Assembly (NCBI GenBank): GCA_025923195.1
Contig: JAICGJ010000019.1
Location: forward strand, 1-47,070
Reading direction: 5' to 3'
Source: Chryseolinea sp.
Lineage (GTDB): Bacteria; Bacteroidota; Bacteroidia; Cytophagales; Cyclobacteriaceae
DNA length: 47,070 nucleotides
Both the position numbers and the translations under genes were made by a program. Below are positions 15,733 through 25,017 of this stretch, piece by piece. Below the pieces are notes generated by a model. That model was not told the DNA's origin. It made no database searches and saw only the letters and a list, made by a program, of their open reading frames with translations. Position 1 is the stretch's first letter. Each line of letters starts with the position of its first letter.

Positions 15733-18700
15733 ATGCTTTCTCCCATTTCAAGGACATTCGGCTGGTGTTGCCTGGTATTTATGATGGTTTGCTGCGCGAA
15801 AAAGGATCCCCCCGACAAACATTCACCGGAGCAGTCGCTGTCGGATCTTAAGGTTTACGAGGGACTGGAAGTGACCCTGTTCGCATCTGAGCCGATGTTT
15901 TCAAATCCTACTAATATCGCCATTGATGAACGTGGACGAGTGTGGGTATGTGAGGGTTTCAACTATCGAAACCAATACAACCCGAAAAATCCGATCAAGG
16001 AAGAAGGTGACCGCATCATGATTCTTGAAGATACGGATGGAGATGGCCACGCAGATAAGAGCAAGGTATTTTATCAGGGTACTGATGTGAATTCGGCACT
16101 TGGGATTTCATTAGTGGGCGACAAGATCATTATTTCTTGCAGCCCAAACGTATTTGTGTTTACTGACGCGAACCACGATGATATTCCCGATAAAAAGGAA
16201 ATTCTTTTTCAAGGAATACAGGGACTCCAACACGACCACGGCATGCATGCTTTTGTATTTGGGCCAGAGGGAAGATTATATTTCAATTTTGGGAACGAAG
16301 GCAAGACGCTGCTCAACGCAGCTGGTGACACCGTTGTCGATATTCACGGACACAAGGTTGTTGCCAATGGCAGGCCCTTTCGACAAGGAATGGTGATGCG
16401 AAGCGAAGCTGACGGAAGCAGGGTGGAAGTTTTGGGGCATAACTTCCGTAATAATTATGAGGTAGCCGTGGATCCGTATGGTACGATGTGGCAGTCAGAC
16501 AATGATGATGATGGAAATAAGGGGACTCGGATCAACTATGTGATGGAATATGGCAACTATGGATACCAGGATGAGATGACTGGCGCGGGTTGGAGAGCAA
16601 GGAGAACCAACATGGAAAAAGAAATTCCCCTTCGACATTGGCATTTGAATGATCCCGGCGTCGTACCTAATCTTTTGCAGACTGGTGCTGGGTCGCCGTC
16701 TGGGATAACGGTTTATGAAGGACAGCTGCTGCCCCCGTTATTCCATGGCCAGATGATTCATGCGGAGCCCGGCAATAACGTTGTTCGGGCTTATCCTGTC
16801 GAAAACGATGGCGCTGGCTACAAGGCAACGATTACCAATATTTTGGAAGCAAAATCTGATCAGTGGTTCCGTCCAATTGATGTGGCAGTGGCGCCGGACG
16901 GTTCGCTATTTGTCGCAGACTGGTATGACCCAGGAGTAGGTGGTCATCAGGTGGGCGACGTCAACCGTGGCAGAATATATCGAATTTCGCCTCCGGGAAA
17001 CGAATACTCTATTTCGGCTCCTGATATCGCTTCCGTGCGGGGTGCCGTTGATGCCTTGCTAAGTCCCAACCCAGCAACACATGTATTAGGATGGCAGGCA
17101 GTGGCTGCTGCGGGTGCCGAGGGAGAAACGGAACTTTCCGGTCTATGGAAATCAAACAACCCCAGACATAGAGCACAGGCCCTTTGGCTGCTTGCAAAGC
17201 TGCCCGGCAAGGATGATGAGTACCTAGCCCAGGCGTTATCTGATGACGACTCCAATATTCGCATTACGGGGATCCGACTTGCCCGGTACTTGAAAAAAAA
17301 CATAACAGACATTGCGGCAAGGCTCGTCCGGGATCCATCACCACAGGTGCGGCGAGAGCTTGCCCTTGCTATCAGGGGCAATGCCTCTCAGGCTGCCGCC
17401 GACGTGTGGGCCGCATTGGCGCAGCAATATGATGGTAGCGACAGATGGTACCTGGAGGCTTTGGGAATAAGCGCCGATGGTAACTGGGACTTATACTTCG
17501 ATACCTGGAAGGCGGCAGTCGGAGATGAATGGAAGACACCAAAAAACCTTGACATTATCTGGAGGAGTAGGAGTAAGAACGCGATGCCATTGTTAGCCGA
17601 CGTTATAAAATCTTCCGACGAGCAATCCATGCTTAAATACTATCGAGCCTTCGACTTTCATACCCATCCTTCCAAACAGACTGTGTTAGTGAGTCTCGTT
17701 CAGCAAACAACCGGACCGAAGGTGCTGTATGCGTTAAAGCATATAGATCCTTCAAAACTAAAAATGACTGCCGCGGTAAAAAGCGCACTAAATCAGGTGC
17801 TAGAAGAGCAGAAGGGCAATATCGAATTTGTTGAACTGGCAACCTCTTTTAAATTGGAGGACCGATCTTCAGACCTGTTGCAGCTGGCATTGCAGTACCC
17901 TGATAGCGCCGTTGGCAGAGAATCCGCCAAAACGCTGCTGAACTGGAACAAGCTCTCGCTCATCAACAATTCCTTAGATTCGCCGGATAAGGAGAAGAAT
18001 AAGTCGATGATCAAAGCCTTGTGGCCCCACATGTACAGTCCTAAAGCCATCAGCATTATGGAGAGCGTAATGATGGACAGCACCAAGGATATTGAGTTAA
18101 GAAAACTTGCCGTTAAAACCTTTGGTGGGCCGTGGCAGGCAGAGGACAGGTTGCTCGCTTTGGCGAAGGAGAATAAGATCCCAGCGCAACTACATACCGC
18201 AGCGGGCGGTGTATTCCAGACCGCATGGCGCGCGGTTTTGCGGGAGGAGGCTGCGAAATATCTGAAGTTGCCGGGGAGCAAAGAAGGTGCTCCGCTTCCG
18301 CCGATTGCTACACTAGTTGATAAAGATGGAGATCAAGTCAAAGGCAAGGCAGTATTTGAATCGCTCTGTAGCAATTGTCACCAGGTAAATAACGAAGGAG
18401 TGAATTTTGGGCCCGATTTATCTCAGATCGGTAGTAAGCTTTCAAAGGAGGCTTTGTATACGTCCATACTATTTCCGGACCAGGGAATTAGCTTTGGATT
18501 TGAAGGATACCGGATTCAGCTAAGCGATGGGTCTGTCGCTATTGGGAAAATTGTATCTGAAACGCCGGAAAAGATTGATATTCAATATATGAACACACAG
18601 CAGACGGTCTTCAAGGAGAAGGTCACATCTCGCAGCAAATTGGAGAGCTCACTGATGCCCGCAAACCTTCAATCATCCATGAGCGAACAAGAACTTATCG

Positions 18701-18756
18701 ACCTGATTTCCTATTTAGTGACACTTAAAAAAGACGAGTTGATTTCAAGCAATTAA
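15733..18756 (+). CDS. PVC-type propeller/HEAT/cytochrome c lipoprotein
   Basis: A 1007-residue secreted protein. The N-terminus (WCCLVFMMVCCAKKDPPDKH) is a lipoprotein-like signal with the likely lipidated cysteine near 20-21. Residues about 35-430 form a dehydrogenase-like beta-propeller (LEVTLFASEPMFSNPTNIAI, VAVAPDGSLFVADWYDPGVGG). Residues about 430-830 form helical HEAT-like repeats. A single c-type heme domain follows with C879-S-N-C-H883 and GVNFGPDLSQIGSKL, then a beta domain. This architecture is the 'PVC-type heme-binding CxxCH' family, abundant in Planctomycetes and Verrucomicrobia and common in Bacteroidota; it is thought to oxidise sugars or similar substrates and pass electrons to its heme. 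The substrate is unknown. It is flanked by its own promoter and a two-way terminator, so it is a single-gene unit. Confidence 0.9.
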   Translation: MLSPISRTFGWCCLVFMMVCCAKKDPPDKHSPEQSLSDLKVYEGLEVTLFASEPMFSNPTNIAIDERGRVWVCEGFNYRNQYNPKNPIKEEGDRIMILEDTDGDGHADKSKVFYQGTDVNSALGISLVGDKIIISCSPNVFVFTDANHDDIPDKKEILFQGIQGLQHDHGMHAFVFGPEGRLYFNFGNEGKTLLNAAGDTVVDIHGHKVVANGRPFRQGMVMRSEADGSRVEVLGHNFRNNYEVAVDPYGTMWQSDNDDDGNKGTRINYVMEYGNYGYQDEMTGAGWRARRTNMEKEIPLRHWHLNDPGVVPNLLQTGAGSPSGITVYEGQLLPPLFHGQMIHAEPGNNVVRAYPVENDGAGYKATITNILEAKSDQWFRPIDVAVAPDGSLFVADWYDPGVGGHQVGDVNRGRIYRISPPGNEYSISAPDIASVRGAVDALLSPNPATHVLGWQAVAAAGAEGETELSGLWKSNNPRHRAQALWLLAKLPGKDDEYLAQALSDDDSNIRITGIRLARYLKKNITDIAARLVRDPSPQVRRELALAIRGNASQAAADVWAALAQQYDGSDRWYLEALGISADGNWDLYFDTWKAAVGDEWKTPKNLDIIWRSRSKNAMPLLADVIKSSDEQSMLKYYRAFDFHTHPSKQTVLVSLVQQTTGPKVLYALKHIDPSKLKMTAAVKSALNQVLEEQKGNIEFVELATSFKLEDRSSDLLQLALQYPDSAVGRESAKTLLNWNKLSLINNSLDSPDKEKNKSMIKALWPHMYSPKAISIMESVMMDSTKDIELRKLAVKTFGGPWQAEDRLLALAKENKIPAQLHTAAGGVFQTAWRAVLREEAAKYLKLPGSKEGAPLPPIATLVDKDGDQVKGKAVFESLCSNCHQVNNEGVNFGPDLSQIGSKLSKEALYTSILFPDQGISFGFEGYRIQLSDGSVAIGKIVSETPEKIDIQYMNTQQTVFKEKVTSRSKLESSLMPANLQSSMSEQELIDLISYLVTLKKDELISSN

Positions 18757-18757
18757 C

Positions 18758-18787
18758 AAAGAAGACTGGAGTTGACCAGTCTTCTTT
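18758..18787. terminator. Two-way terminator between the cytochrome gene and the AsmA gene
   Basis: A perfect 12-bp stem (AAAGAAGACTGG/CCAGTCTTCTTT) with a 6-nt loop fills the 36-nt gap between two convergent stops. The T-rich strands inside the stem provide a T tract in either direction. Confidence 0.8.
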
Positions 18788-18792
18788 ACTTG

Positions 18793-21783
18793 CTAACTTT
18801 TCTTTTTTAGTAGATTCTGAATTTTCTTCTTAGCTTCTTCCTCTAATTTTTGCTGCGCATCTTCGGCGGTGGGCGTTGTGGCTGTTGAATCCGCGGGCGT
18901 TGCCTTTGTGCTATCTTTGCTCGTACCGAGAATGTCTTTTACGACTTTTTCCGCCTCAGTGCCTTTCACAGCTTTCTCTAATGCTTTTGCACCCTCTTCT
19001 TTTGCCGTCTCTACTGCGGCTTCTTTAACTTGTTCCTTCTGTTCGTCCATAAGTAGCTTGGGCGTTGGATCAGTCACCGTCCCGCCCAGCCCTATCGTTA
19101 TAGGTATCGTTCCATTGGGATCAGTTTTTGCTCCTGTCTTTGATGCGATAAAGCTGTTCAGCTGGGTTCCCAGCTTTCCGGCGGGGACGTCCATTTTCAA
19201 AGTATAATCAATCGATTTGTCAAGTCCCGTACTCCCTGCCACCGTCGTTTTATAGTTACCAAACTTTACATCAAACGGTTTTACGCTCATCCTGCCATCT
19301 TTGAGGGTGGCAGACATCATGACGTCCTTGAACGTTACCTCGTCGGTATTATCCAACTTTGTGAGAGAAGTGATACTGGACAAGATCTTCGATTCCTTTA
19401 ATGCGGCTTGAGCAATTTTTATCAATCCTCCACCGTTGACAGTGGCGAGGTTGGGTGTCATGTTTGGAAGCAGCTCGCCACTTAACTTGAAATCAGTTGA
19501 GAAATTTCCGTTCACTAGACCTGCTATAGGTGCGTAAGTCTGCACAAGGGTAGACGTGTTGGCTGCCTGGCGCATCGAAACGTTTTCGATCTTGAGTGCG
19601 AAGTCGTATTTAGGATGAGCCAGGTTTTTGGTGTCATATGCTCCGTTGACCACAAAAGTCCCGCCTAACATATTGAAACGAAGACCGCTCAGGTTCGCGA
19701 TGCCTTCCCTTACAATCACATCCCCTGTTGCATTGGTCATTGTAAAATTCATAACCTTAACGGTTTTGATAGAGGACTTTAGAACAAAATCGATATTTCT
19801 TGGGACTTCAATAACACCATAGGATCCCGTGGTATCCGCAGGCGCCTTCTCTTCGGTGTCACTCATGAACTGATTGAGGTCCAGCAGCGTCGAGTTGAAA
19901 TTCACATTACCTTTAATTGTGTGGTTGTCGCCAAAGACATAACCAAGGTAGTTTAATACGGAGCCATTGACGCTAAAATCACTTCTTCCTATTTTTCCAT
20001 CCAACTTCTGCAAATCGATTTTACGCGGATCAAACACCATCGAAGCTTGCGAGAGCGTTACCGTATAAGGCATATCCTTGGAGGTGTATTTAAAATCCGC
20101 AAGCGAGGCCGTTCCGCTAGTAGGCAGACGGTCATATCGTTCTGCCTTTAGATCGGAATATTTTCCCTTGGTTTGGATGTTAGCCTTGACTTTTCCGGCA
20201 AGGGACATTCCTTCCATGGCAAACACCTTTGTGATTTTTTCCAGGTCAACACCACCATTGACTTTCAAATCCCAGGTATAGTCATCAAGATTCTGAAGCA
20301 AAAGATCAGCGGCTATCTTTTCACCATCCATCAGCATCGATAAGTCATTAACGTTGATGACTGTTTCCTGCATCCTGCCGGAAGCATTTTTGATGGTTGA
20401 ATTAAAGTGAAGATCCTGTATGGGAAGCGGAAACTCTTTAGACTTTACATATCCGTTCGCCAACGACATGGATGCATCAACAGCGGGTATAACTTTTTTC
20501 AAGCTATCATAAACTCCTTTGGCGGTAAGATTAATAGCATAGTTACCCTTCATTTCCAAGCCTTCCATTGGGAACATCTTACTGAGTTCGGCAAGGTTTA
20601 ACTTCGCCGTCACAGCAGCATCGACGTTTGTGGGGTACATTTTGGTTACAAGCGCGCGTGCATCAACTGGGTTGGATCCGAAATCGAGGTGTAATTTTTT
20701 AAGATCGATCACAGTATTGTCGATCACACCATCCTTGTTGTCAACCAACAGATCAACATTGATGTTGTCTACTGCGGTAGGAAGGTCGGGATATTTAAAC
20801 ATTGCATCCTTGACCATCAGGTTCAGATTGAACGCGGGCATTTGTTTTTCGCTGTATTTTCCCTTTACCGCTCCGCTAAATGCCAGATCACCTTTCGTAT
20901 CGATGGAGCCGAAATCGTCTCCATACATTCCAGGTATAATTGAAAGCAGGCTCTTGAATGAATTGTCGGGGCTCTTAAACGAGAGATCCATTTCCATATC
21001 GTTCTCATTCATCTTGAGCCAACCGTCAAAGCTCATCGCAAAGTCATTTACTTTTATTGAGTTCTCCTTAAATGTAAATTTTGAGTTCTCTTCACTTATT
21101 GTCACCGTTGCGTCAATTTCAACATGCTTGTCAGTCAGATACTCCATTCCATCGAAAGACGTTGTCACTGTATCAGCTGCCGTATGCGTCCTCAGATCAA
21201 AGACGTCCTGCGTAAAATCACCGCTGCCAGTATGATCCATACCTTTAATCGTTAACAAATAGGGTAACGTCCTGTCATCATAGGAAACGTTACCATCGAC
21301 AATTTCCCAGTGATCAATTCCAAACGAAAAATCTTCCGTCCCCTCATCAGCCGTTGCCGAGTCTGCAGATGGGATTGCGATATCGTAGTTCGCCTTTCCA
21401 TCCTCATTGACTTTTATATTGATGATTGGTCGTATCAAGGAAATTCCCTTCACACGCAACTGGTCCCCAAAAAGAATGTCCATAAGGTTGACCTCTACTT
21501 CGAATTCCTCTGTGGCAAAAAGCACTTGTCCCTCAAACGGCGCGCGATTTAAAACACCCAGGTCTTTCAACTCGGCGGTCACATTCGGAAAATGTTTAAA
21601 AAAGGACAAGCTAAAGTTATCGGCGTCAAACACAACATCAGCGTTAACTGACTTAGCTAATTCTTTATCGATGGCTGCCTTTATGTCATCCTTGAATACG
21701 ATAGGAAGGATAATTGCAGAGGCCAGAATGAGTAGAAGCAGCCCGCCTGCTATTATCAGGGTCCATTTGAGAGGTTTTTTCAT
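18793..21783 (-). CDS. AsmA-family envelope protein
   Basis: A 996-residue protein with one N-terminal transmembrane helix (WTLIIAGGLLLLILASAIIL, about 8-27) and a very long beta-rich periplasmic part. The AsmA start is recognisable (DNFSLSFFKHFPNVTAELKD and VNLMDILFGDQLRVKGISLI), and the C-terminal AsmA-like region contains GLVNGNFSTDFKLSGELLPNM. AsmA-like proteins are bridge-like beta-groove proteins that help carry phospholipids between inner and outer membranes. The last about 80 residues are a charged Ala/Glu/Lys-rich tail (AAVETAKEEGAKALEKAVKG), probably helical. It has its own promoter and converges on the cytochrome gene. Which AsmA paralogue this corresponds to cannot be told. Confidence 0.88.
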   Translation of the reverse strand: MKKPLKWTLIIAGGLLLLILASAIILPIVFKDDIKAAIDKELAKSVNADVVFDADNFSLSFFKHFPNVTAELKDLGVLNRAPFEGQVLFATEEFEVEVNLMDILFGDQLRVKGISLIRPIINIKVNEDGKANYDIAIPSADSATADEGTEDFSFGIDHWEIVDGNVSYDDRTLPYLLTIKGMDHTGSGDFTQDVFDLRTHTAADTVTTSFDGMEYLTDKHVEIDATVTISEENSKFTFKENSIKVNDFAMSFDGWLKMNENDMEMDLSFKSPDNSFKSLLSIIPGMYGDDFGSIDTKGDLAFSGAVKGKYSEKQMPAFNLNLMVKDAMFKYPDLPTAVDNINVDLLVDNKDGVIDNTVIDLKKLHLDFGSNPVDARALVTKMYPTNVDAAVTAKLNLAELSKMFPMEGLEMKGNYAINLTAKGVYDSLKKVIPAVDASMSLANGYVKSKEFPLPIQDLHFNSTIKNASGRMQETVINVNDLSMLMDGEKIAADLLLQNLDDYTWDLKVNGGVDLEKITKVFAMEGMSLAGKVKANIQTKGKYSDLKAERYDRLPTSGTASLADFKYTSKDMPYTVTLSQASMVFDPRKIDLQKLDGKIGRSDFSVNGSVLNYLGYVFGDNHTIKGNVNFNSTLLDLNQFMSDTEEKAPADTTGSYGVIEVPRNIDFVLKSSIKTVKVMNFTMTNATGDVIVREGIANLSGLRFNMLGGTFVVNGAYDTKNLAHPKYDFALKIENVSMRQAANTSTLVQTYAPIAGLVNGNFSTDFKLSGELLPNMTPNLATVNGGGLIKIAQAALKESKILSSITSLTKLDNTDEVTFKDVMMSATLKDGRMSVKPFDVKFGNYKTTVAGSTGLDKSIDYTLKMDVPAGKLGTQLNSFIASKTGAKTDPNGTIPITIGLGGTVTDPTPKLLMDEQKEQVKEAAVETAKEEGAKALEKAVKGTEAEKVVKDILGTSKDSTKATPADSTATTPTAEDAQQKLEEEAKKKIQNLLKKKS

Positions 21784-21814
21784 AAGCGCTTTTCTTTACT
21801 AACATTTAGAACTG

Positions 21815-21848
21815 CAAAGTTACTAAAGAGAACAAAAAATTGATCAAA
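21815..21848 (-). promoter_or_regulatory. Predicted promoter of the AsmA gene
   Basis: Read on the minus strand: TTTG (21848-21845), 22-nt spacer, then TAACTTTG (21822-21815), a perfect TAnnTTTG. The ATG is 32 nt downstream of the box. Confidence 0.6.
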
Positions 21849-21906
21849 TCGTTGTGTAGACCACATGCCATAGTGTCGGTTTAAAGATTTTTATGCAAGT
21901 ATCAGG

Positions 21907-23349
21907 CTAGGAGTGTTTCAGCAGCCTGAATAGCCAGTCCATTATTTTTGAGGACCATCCAGTATATGGCGGATAAAAAACTTTTGTTGTAGTGAATCCC
22001 CAACGTTGCTTAAGTACCGCTTTTTGATTGGAAAAATCCAGGAAACCGTAATAGCCATGGGATTTACCAATTCCACTTGTGTTCACGCCACCGAACGGAA
22101 GGTTGTGTTGAAAGAAATGAATGCCACTATCGTTAATGCAGGCTCCACCAGAACTTGTCTCACGCAAAATTCTTTGTTGCACTTTTTTAAGCCTTGAAAA
22201 AATATAGAGGGCGAGAGGCTTTGGTTGCGCATTAACTATTGCAATAGCTTCATCGAGGCTCTTAAATGTCAAAACAGGCAAAATTGGTCCGAAGATCTCT
22301 TCACGCATTAACCTCGACGAGGGCGACACCTGCGTCAAGATAGTAGGGTGAATAAAACGCGACGACCGATCAACTTTTCCACCTAGACTGACTTTCGCTC
22401 CGTCCTCGATGGCTTCGGTCAAGAGATTGTTAAGCCTTAGAAAATGGTGCTCATTAACGATACGGCAATAATGTGGAGACTGGTCGAATGCGGCGTCGTT
22501 GTTACCGAACATCCTGCCAGTTTGCTCGATTAGCAGCGTGATAAATTTGTCAGCGATTTTTTCATCGATCAGTATATAATCCGGCGCGATGCAGGTTTGT
22601 CCATTGTTAACAAACTTTGAAACCGCTGTGCGTTCAGCCGTATCTATCAAATTGACATCGTCGGCGATGATGGACGGACATTTCCCACCGAGCTCCAGCG
22701 TAACGGACGCCAAGTTGTCGGCAGCGGCCTTCATAACCACCTTACCAACGGTTAGACTACCCGTAAAGAAAATATGGTCGAATGCAAGCTTGAGCAGTCC
22801 CTGTGAAATTGACGGTCCGCCCTCCACGCACTCTACTATGGAAGGATCAAATACTTCACGAGTCATGCGCATAATAAGAGAGGAAACATGGGGTGTTAAT
22901 TCGGATGGTTTGAGAACTACCGCATTACCCGCCGCCAATGCAGAAACTAATGGCCCCACACAAAGCAAAAAAGGATAGTTCCAGGGAGAAATAATCAAAC
23001 AGACCCCGCGAGGCTCACACTGTATGTATGAGCTTGTGCCAAGCATCGTGATGGGGGTGGCTACCTTTCGCGGCGACATCCAGTGGTCAAGGTTAACAAT
23101 CGCATTCCTGATCTCAGCAAGCACAGGGAAAAGCTCAATGGCGTCCACTTCGAGGGGATGTTTCCTAAAGTCAGCGTAGGTGGCTTCCTGGATGGATGAC
23201 CGGTTCTCGAGAATCCAGTTTCGGAGACTTTTAAGGCGGTCTATGCGGGAACGGCTCGACTCCGTTTTCAACTCCCGGGCTTTGTTTTTCAGGCTCACAA
23301 AGCTTTTCGTTAGCACAGTTTCGAATGAAGAAGCAACTTCCGGATGCAT
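21907..23349 (-). CDS. Aldehyde dehydrogenase, class 3-like
   Basis: A 480-residue NAD(P)-dependent enzyme oxidising aldehydes to acids. Catalytic glutamate E219 sits in LELGGKCPS and catalytic cysteine C253 in NNGQTCIAPDY; the cofactor strand SPWNYPFLLCVGPLVSALAA and IFFTGSLTVGKVV are intact. The short N-terminus and the C-terminal PPYTGWSSKIMDWLFRLL are typical of class 3 / fatty aldehyde dehydrogenases, so a long-chain or aromatic aldehyde is the likely substrate. It stands alone in a gap of about 120 nt on each side, divergent from the transglutaminase-like gene. Confidence 0.93.
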   Translation of the reverse strand: MHPEVASSFETVLTKSFVSLKNKARELKTESSRSRIDRLKSLRNWILENRSSIQEATYADFRKHPLEVDAIELFPVLAEIRNAIVNLDHWMSPRKVATPITMLGTSSYIQCEPRGVCLIISPWNYPFLLCVGPLVSALAAGNAVVLKPSELTPHVSSLIMRMTREVFDPSIVECVEGGPSISQGLLKLAFDHIFFTGSLTVGKVVMKAAADNLASVTLELGGKCPSIIADDVNLIDTAERTAVSKFVNNGQTCIAPDYILIDEKIADKFITLLIEQTGRMFGNNDAAFDQSPHYCRIVNEHHFLRLNNLLTEAIEDGAKVSLGGKVDRSSRFIHPTILTQVSPSSRLMREEIFGPILPVLTFKSLDEAIAIVNAQPKPLALYIFSRLKKVQQRILRETSSGGACINDSGIHFFQHNLPFGGVNTSGIGKSHGYYGFLDFSNQKAVLKQRWGFTTTKVFYPPYTGWSSKIMDWLFRLLKHS

Positions 23350-23407
23350 CGTATAAGTTTAAAAATCTTACGACTTCAGTTCAGATATTACCTGTAGGTT
23401 AACAAAT

Positions 23408-23438
23408 TTTGTGTAATGTTAATTGTTTGTTAACTTTA
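23408..23438 (+). promoter_or_regulatory. Possible promoter of the transglutaminase-like gene
   Basis: TTTG at 23408-23411, 19 nt, TAACTTTA at 23431-23438 (7/8). A second candidate, TTTG 23426-23429 with TAACATTG 23451-23458, is equally good and would place the transcript start at the ATG (23466). The sequence alone does not decide between them. Confidence 0.4.
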
Positions 23439-23465
23439 TTAATACAAAGATAACATTGGCATAAC

Positions 23466-24299
23466 ATGAGGTTGCTCCGGTTTGTACTGCTCCTAACGCC
23501 CATTATGGTTTGGGGACAGGAGACCTATACCAAGGCAGCTAATAGCAATAGCGCCATTCATCAATACCTCCAAAGCTTTAGCCAGGTTGATGATCTCGAT
23601 GCCCCATTGCCTGATATCTCGCACTTCGTCCAAAAGCTTCAGAATAAAGATATCACAAAAAGCAACTTCAAATTTTGCCGAACCCTCTTTCAAAAAACTC
23701 GCCAAGAGTTCCTTCATCGTTACTCGCAGTATGCATCTTTCCGTGAAACCTTGCATACAGGGACTTATAATTGCCTTACGGGAACGGCCCTCTACGCGCT
23801 GTTATTAGACCATTTTGATATCCCATACACCATCATCGAAACCAACTATCACATCTTCTTATTGGCATCGACCGCTGAAGGCCCCGTTCTGTTCGAAGCT
23901 ACTGATCCTATTTATGGTTTTGTCACGGATCCTCAGAAAATAGAACGAAGAATTCAGGAATACAAAACGAATGTTACAGAAACGCCAGCGGATGGCAAGG
24001 AATACTACAGATACGAGGCTTCATTGTATAGACAAGTTGACCTCAACCAATTGCAGGGACTCCTGCACTACAATGTCTCCATTGAAGCATACAACAAACA
24101 AGATTTTCCGTCCGCAATACATCATTTGGACAAGGCATTTGATTTGTATAATTCACCCCGCATTTCTGAATTCTCAGCAATTCTTCTAAGGGCGTTGCTC
24201 GAAAGCAACCTTGAACAGCAAATCAAAGGACTCTATATTGATCGTGTCCAGAGTATTCGCAAAAAACTACCGGTGATGGCCAACCGGAGCTCTCGTTAA
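23466..24299 (+). CDS. Secreted transglutaminase-like protein
   Basis: A 277-residue protein with an N-terminal signal peptide (MRLLRFVLLLTPIMVWGQ). The core resembles a transglutaminase-like cysteine-protease fold: C103 in TYNCLTGTALYALLLD, H129 in ETNYHIFLLAS and D147 in LFEATDPIYGF form the expected Cys-His-Asp triad in the right order. A C-terminal helical part (IEAYNKQDFPSAIHHLDKAF) looks like a TPR repeat. The likely place is the periplasm or cell surface; the substrate is unknown. Its stop overlaps the stop of the convergent OmpA-domain gene by 4 nt. Confidence 0.8.
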   Translation: MRLLRFVLLLTPIMVWGQETYTKAANSNSAIHQYLQSFSQVDDLDAPLPDISHFVQKLQNKDITKSNFKFCRTLFQKTRQEFLHRYSQYASFRETLHTGTYNCLTGTALYALLLDHFDIPYTIIETNYHIFLLASTAEGPVLFEATDPIYGFVTDPQKIERRIQEYKTNVTETPADGKEYYRYEASLYRQVDLNQLQGLLHYNVSIEAYNKQDFPSAIHHLDKAFDLYNSPRISEFSAILLRALLESNLEQQIKGLYIDRVQSIRKKLPVMANRSSR

Positions 24300-24997
24300 T
24301 TTTCCAAGATCCGAAGTTCCACACGTCTGTTGAGTCGGTGCCCTTCAGGTGTATTATCGCGAGAAAGGGGCATGGTTCCCCCAAAGGCTTTCGTCTTTAT
24401 CCTGTTTTTAGGAATGCCTTTTGAAGTAATGTAATGCTTGACGGATTCCACCCGCTCCTTCGAGAGTTTGAGATTCTCCTTGGCATTACCCTGGTAATCC
24501 GTGTGGCCTTCCAATTGGATTACCATAGCTTCATTTTCCTTCATCATATCGACGACGACATTTAATTCTGAGAAGGATTCCTCGCTAATCCTTGATCGGC
24601 CAACAGGAAATATAACGTTGTCAAGTCTGATGACGTGACCCACCTCGTGTTTCTTAATTTGTCCCACGGCCAACTCGATATGCTTAATGACTTTGCGTTC
24701 TTCGTTTGCCTCGGCAGGATCCAGCATATACTTGGCTGTAAAGAAGCCCGGAGCTTCGACGATGATTGCATACTTTTCATTATCGAACATGGGAAAAGAA
24801 TAGGTGTTATTATTCAGCGTACCGATTTTATTTCCATAAGGCAGGCTCTGGTACGTGACGCGTGCCATGACAGGTTCCTTTGTTTCAGCGCTCAAAATTT
24901 TTCCTTCTGCATAAATAAGGCTATCCGCAGTTTGGCAATATGCTGACGTTGCAATGAGAAGAAACAGATTGTAAAGTTTAAAAAATTTTCTGCTCAT
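24296..24997 (-). CDS. Short OmpA-domain protein
   Basis: A 233-residue exported protein with a signal peptide (LFLLIATSAYCQ). Residues about 28-100 form a carboxypeptidase-regulatory-like beta domain (EGKILSAETKEPVMARVTYQ), and about 105-233 form an OmpA C-terminal peptidoglycan-binding domain with LEGHTDYQGNAKENLKLSKE and LNRRVELRI. It has the same two final domains, in the same order, as the larger gene just upstream (25018-27048), from which it is separated by 20 nt; it looks like a partial tandem copy without the propeller. It is probably cotranscribed with it and anchors in the periplasm or outer membrane by binding peptidoglycan. Confidence 0.9.
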   Translation of the reverse strand: MSRKFFKLYNLFLLIATSAYCQTADSLIYAEGKILSAETKEPVMARVTYQSLPYGNKIGTLNNNTYSFPMFDNEKYAIIVEAPGFFTAKYMLDPAEANEERKVIKHIELAVGQIKKHEVGHVIRLDNVIFPVGRSRISEESFSELNVVVDMMKENEAMVIQLEGHTDYQGNAKENLKLSKERVESVKHYITSKGIPKNRIKTKAFGGTMPLSRDNTPEGHRLNRRVELRILEN

Positions 24998-25017
24998 ATG
25001 GTGTTTGTAGTTATGCT

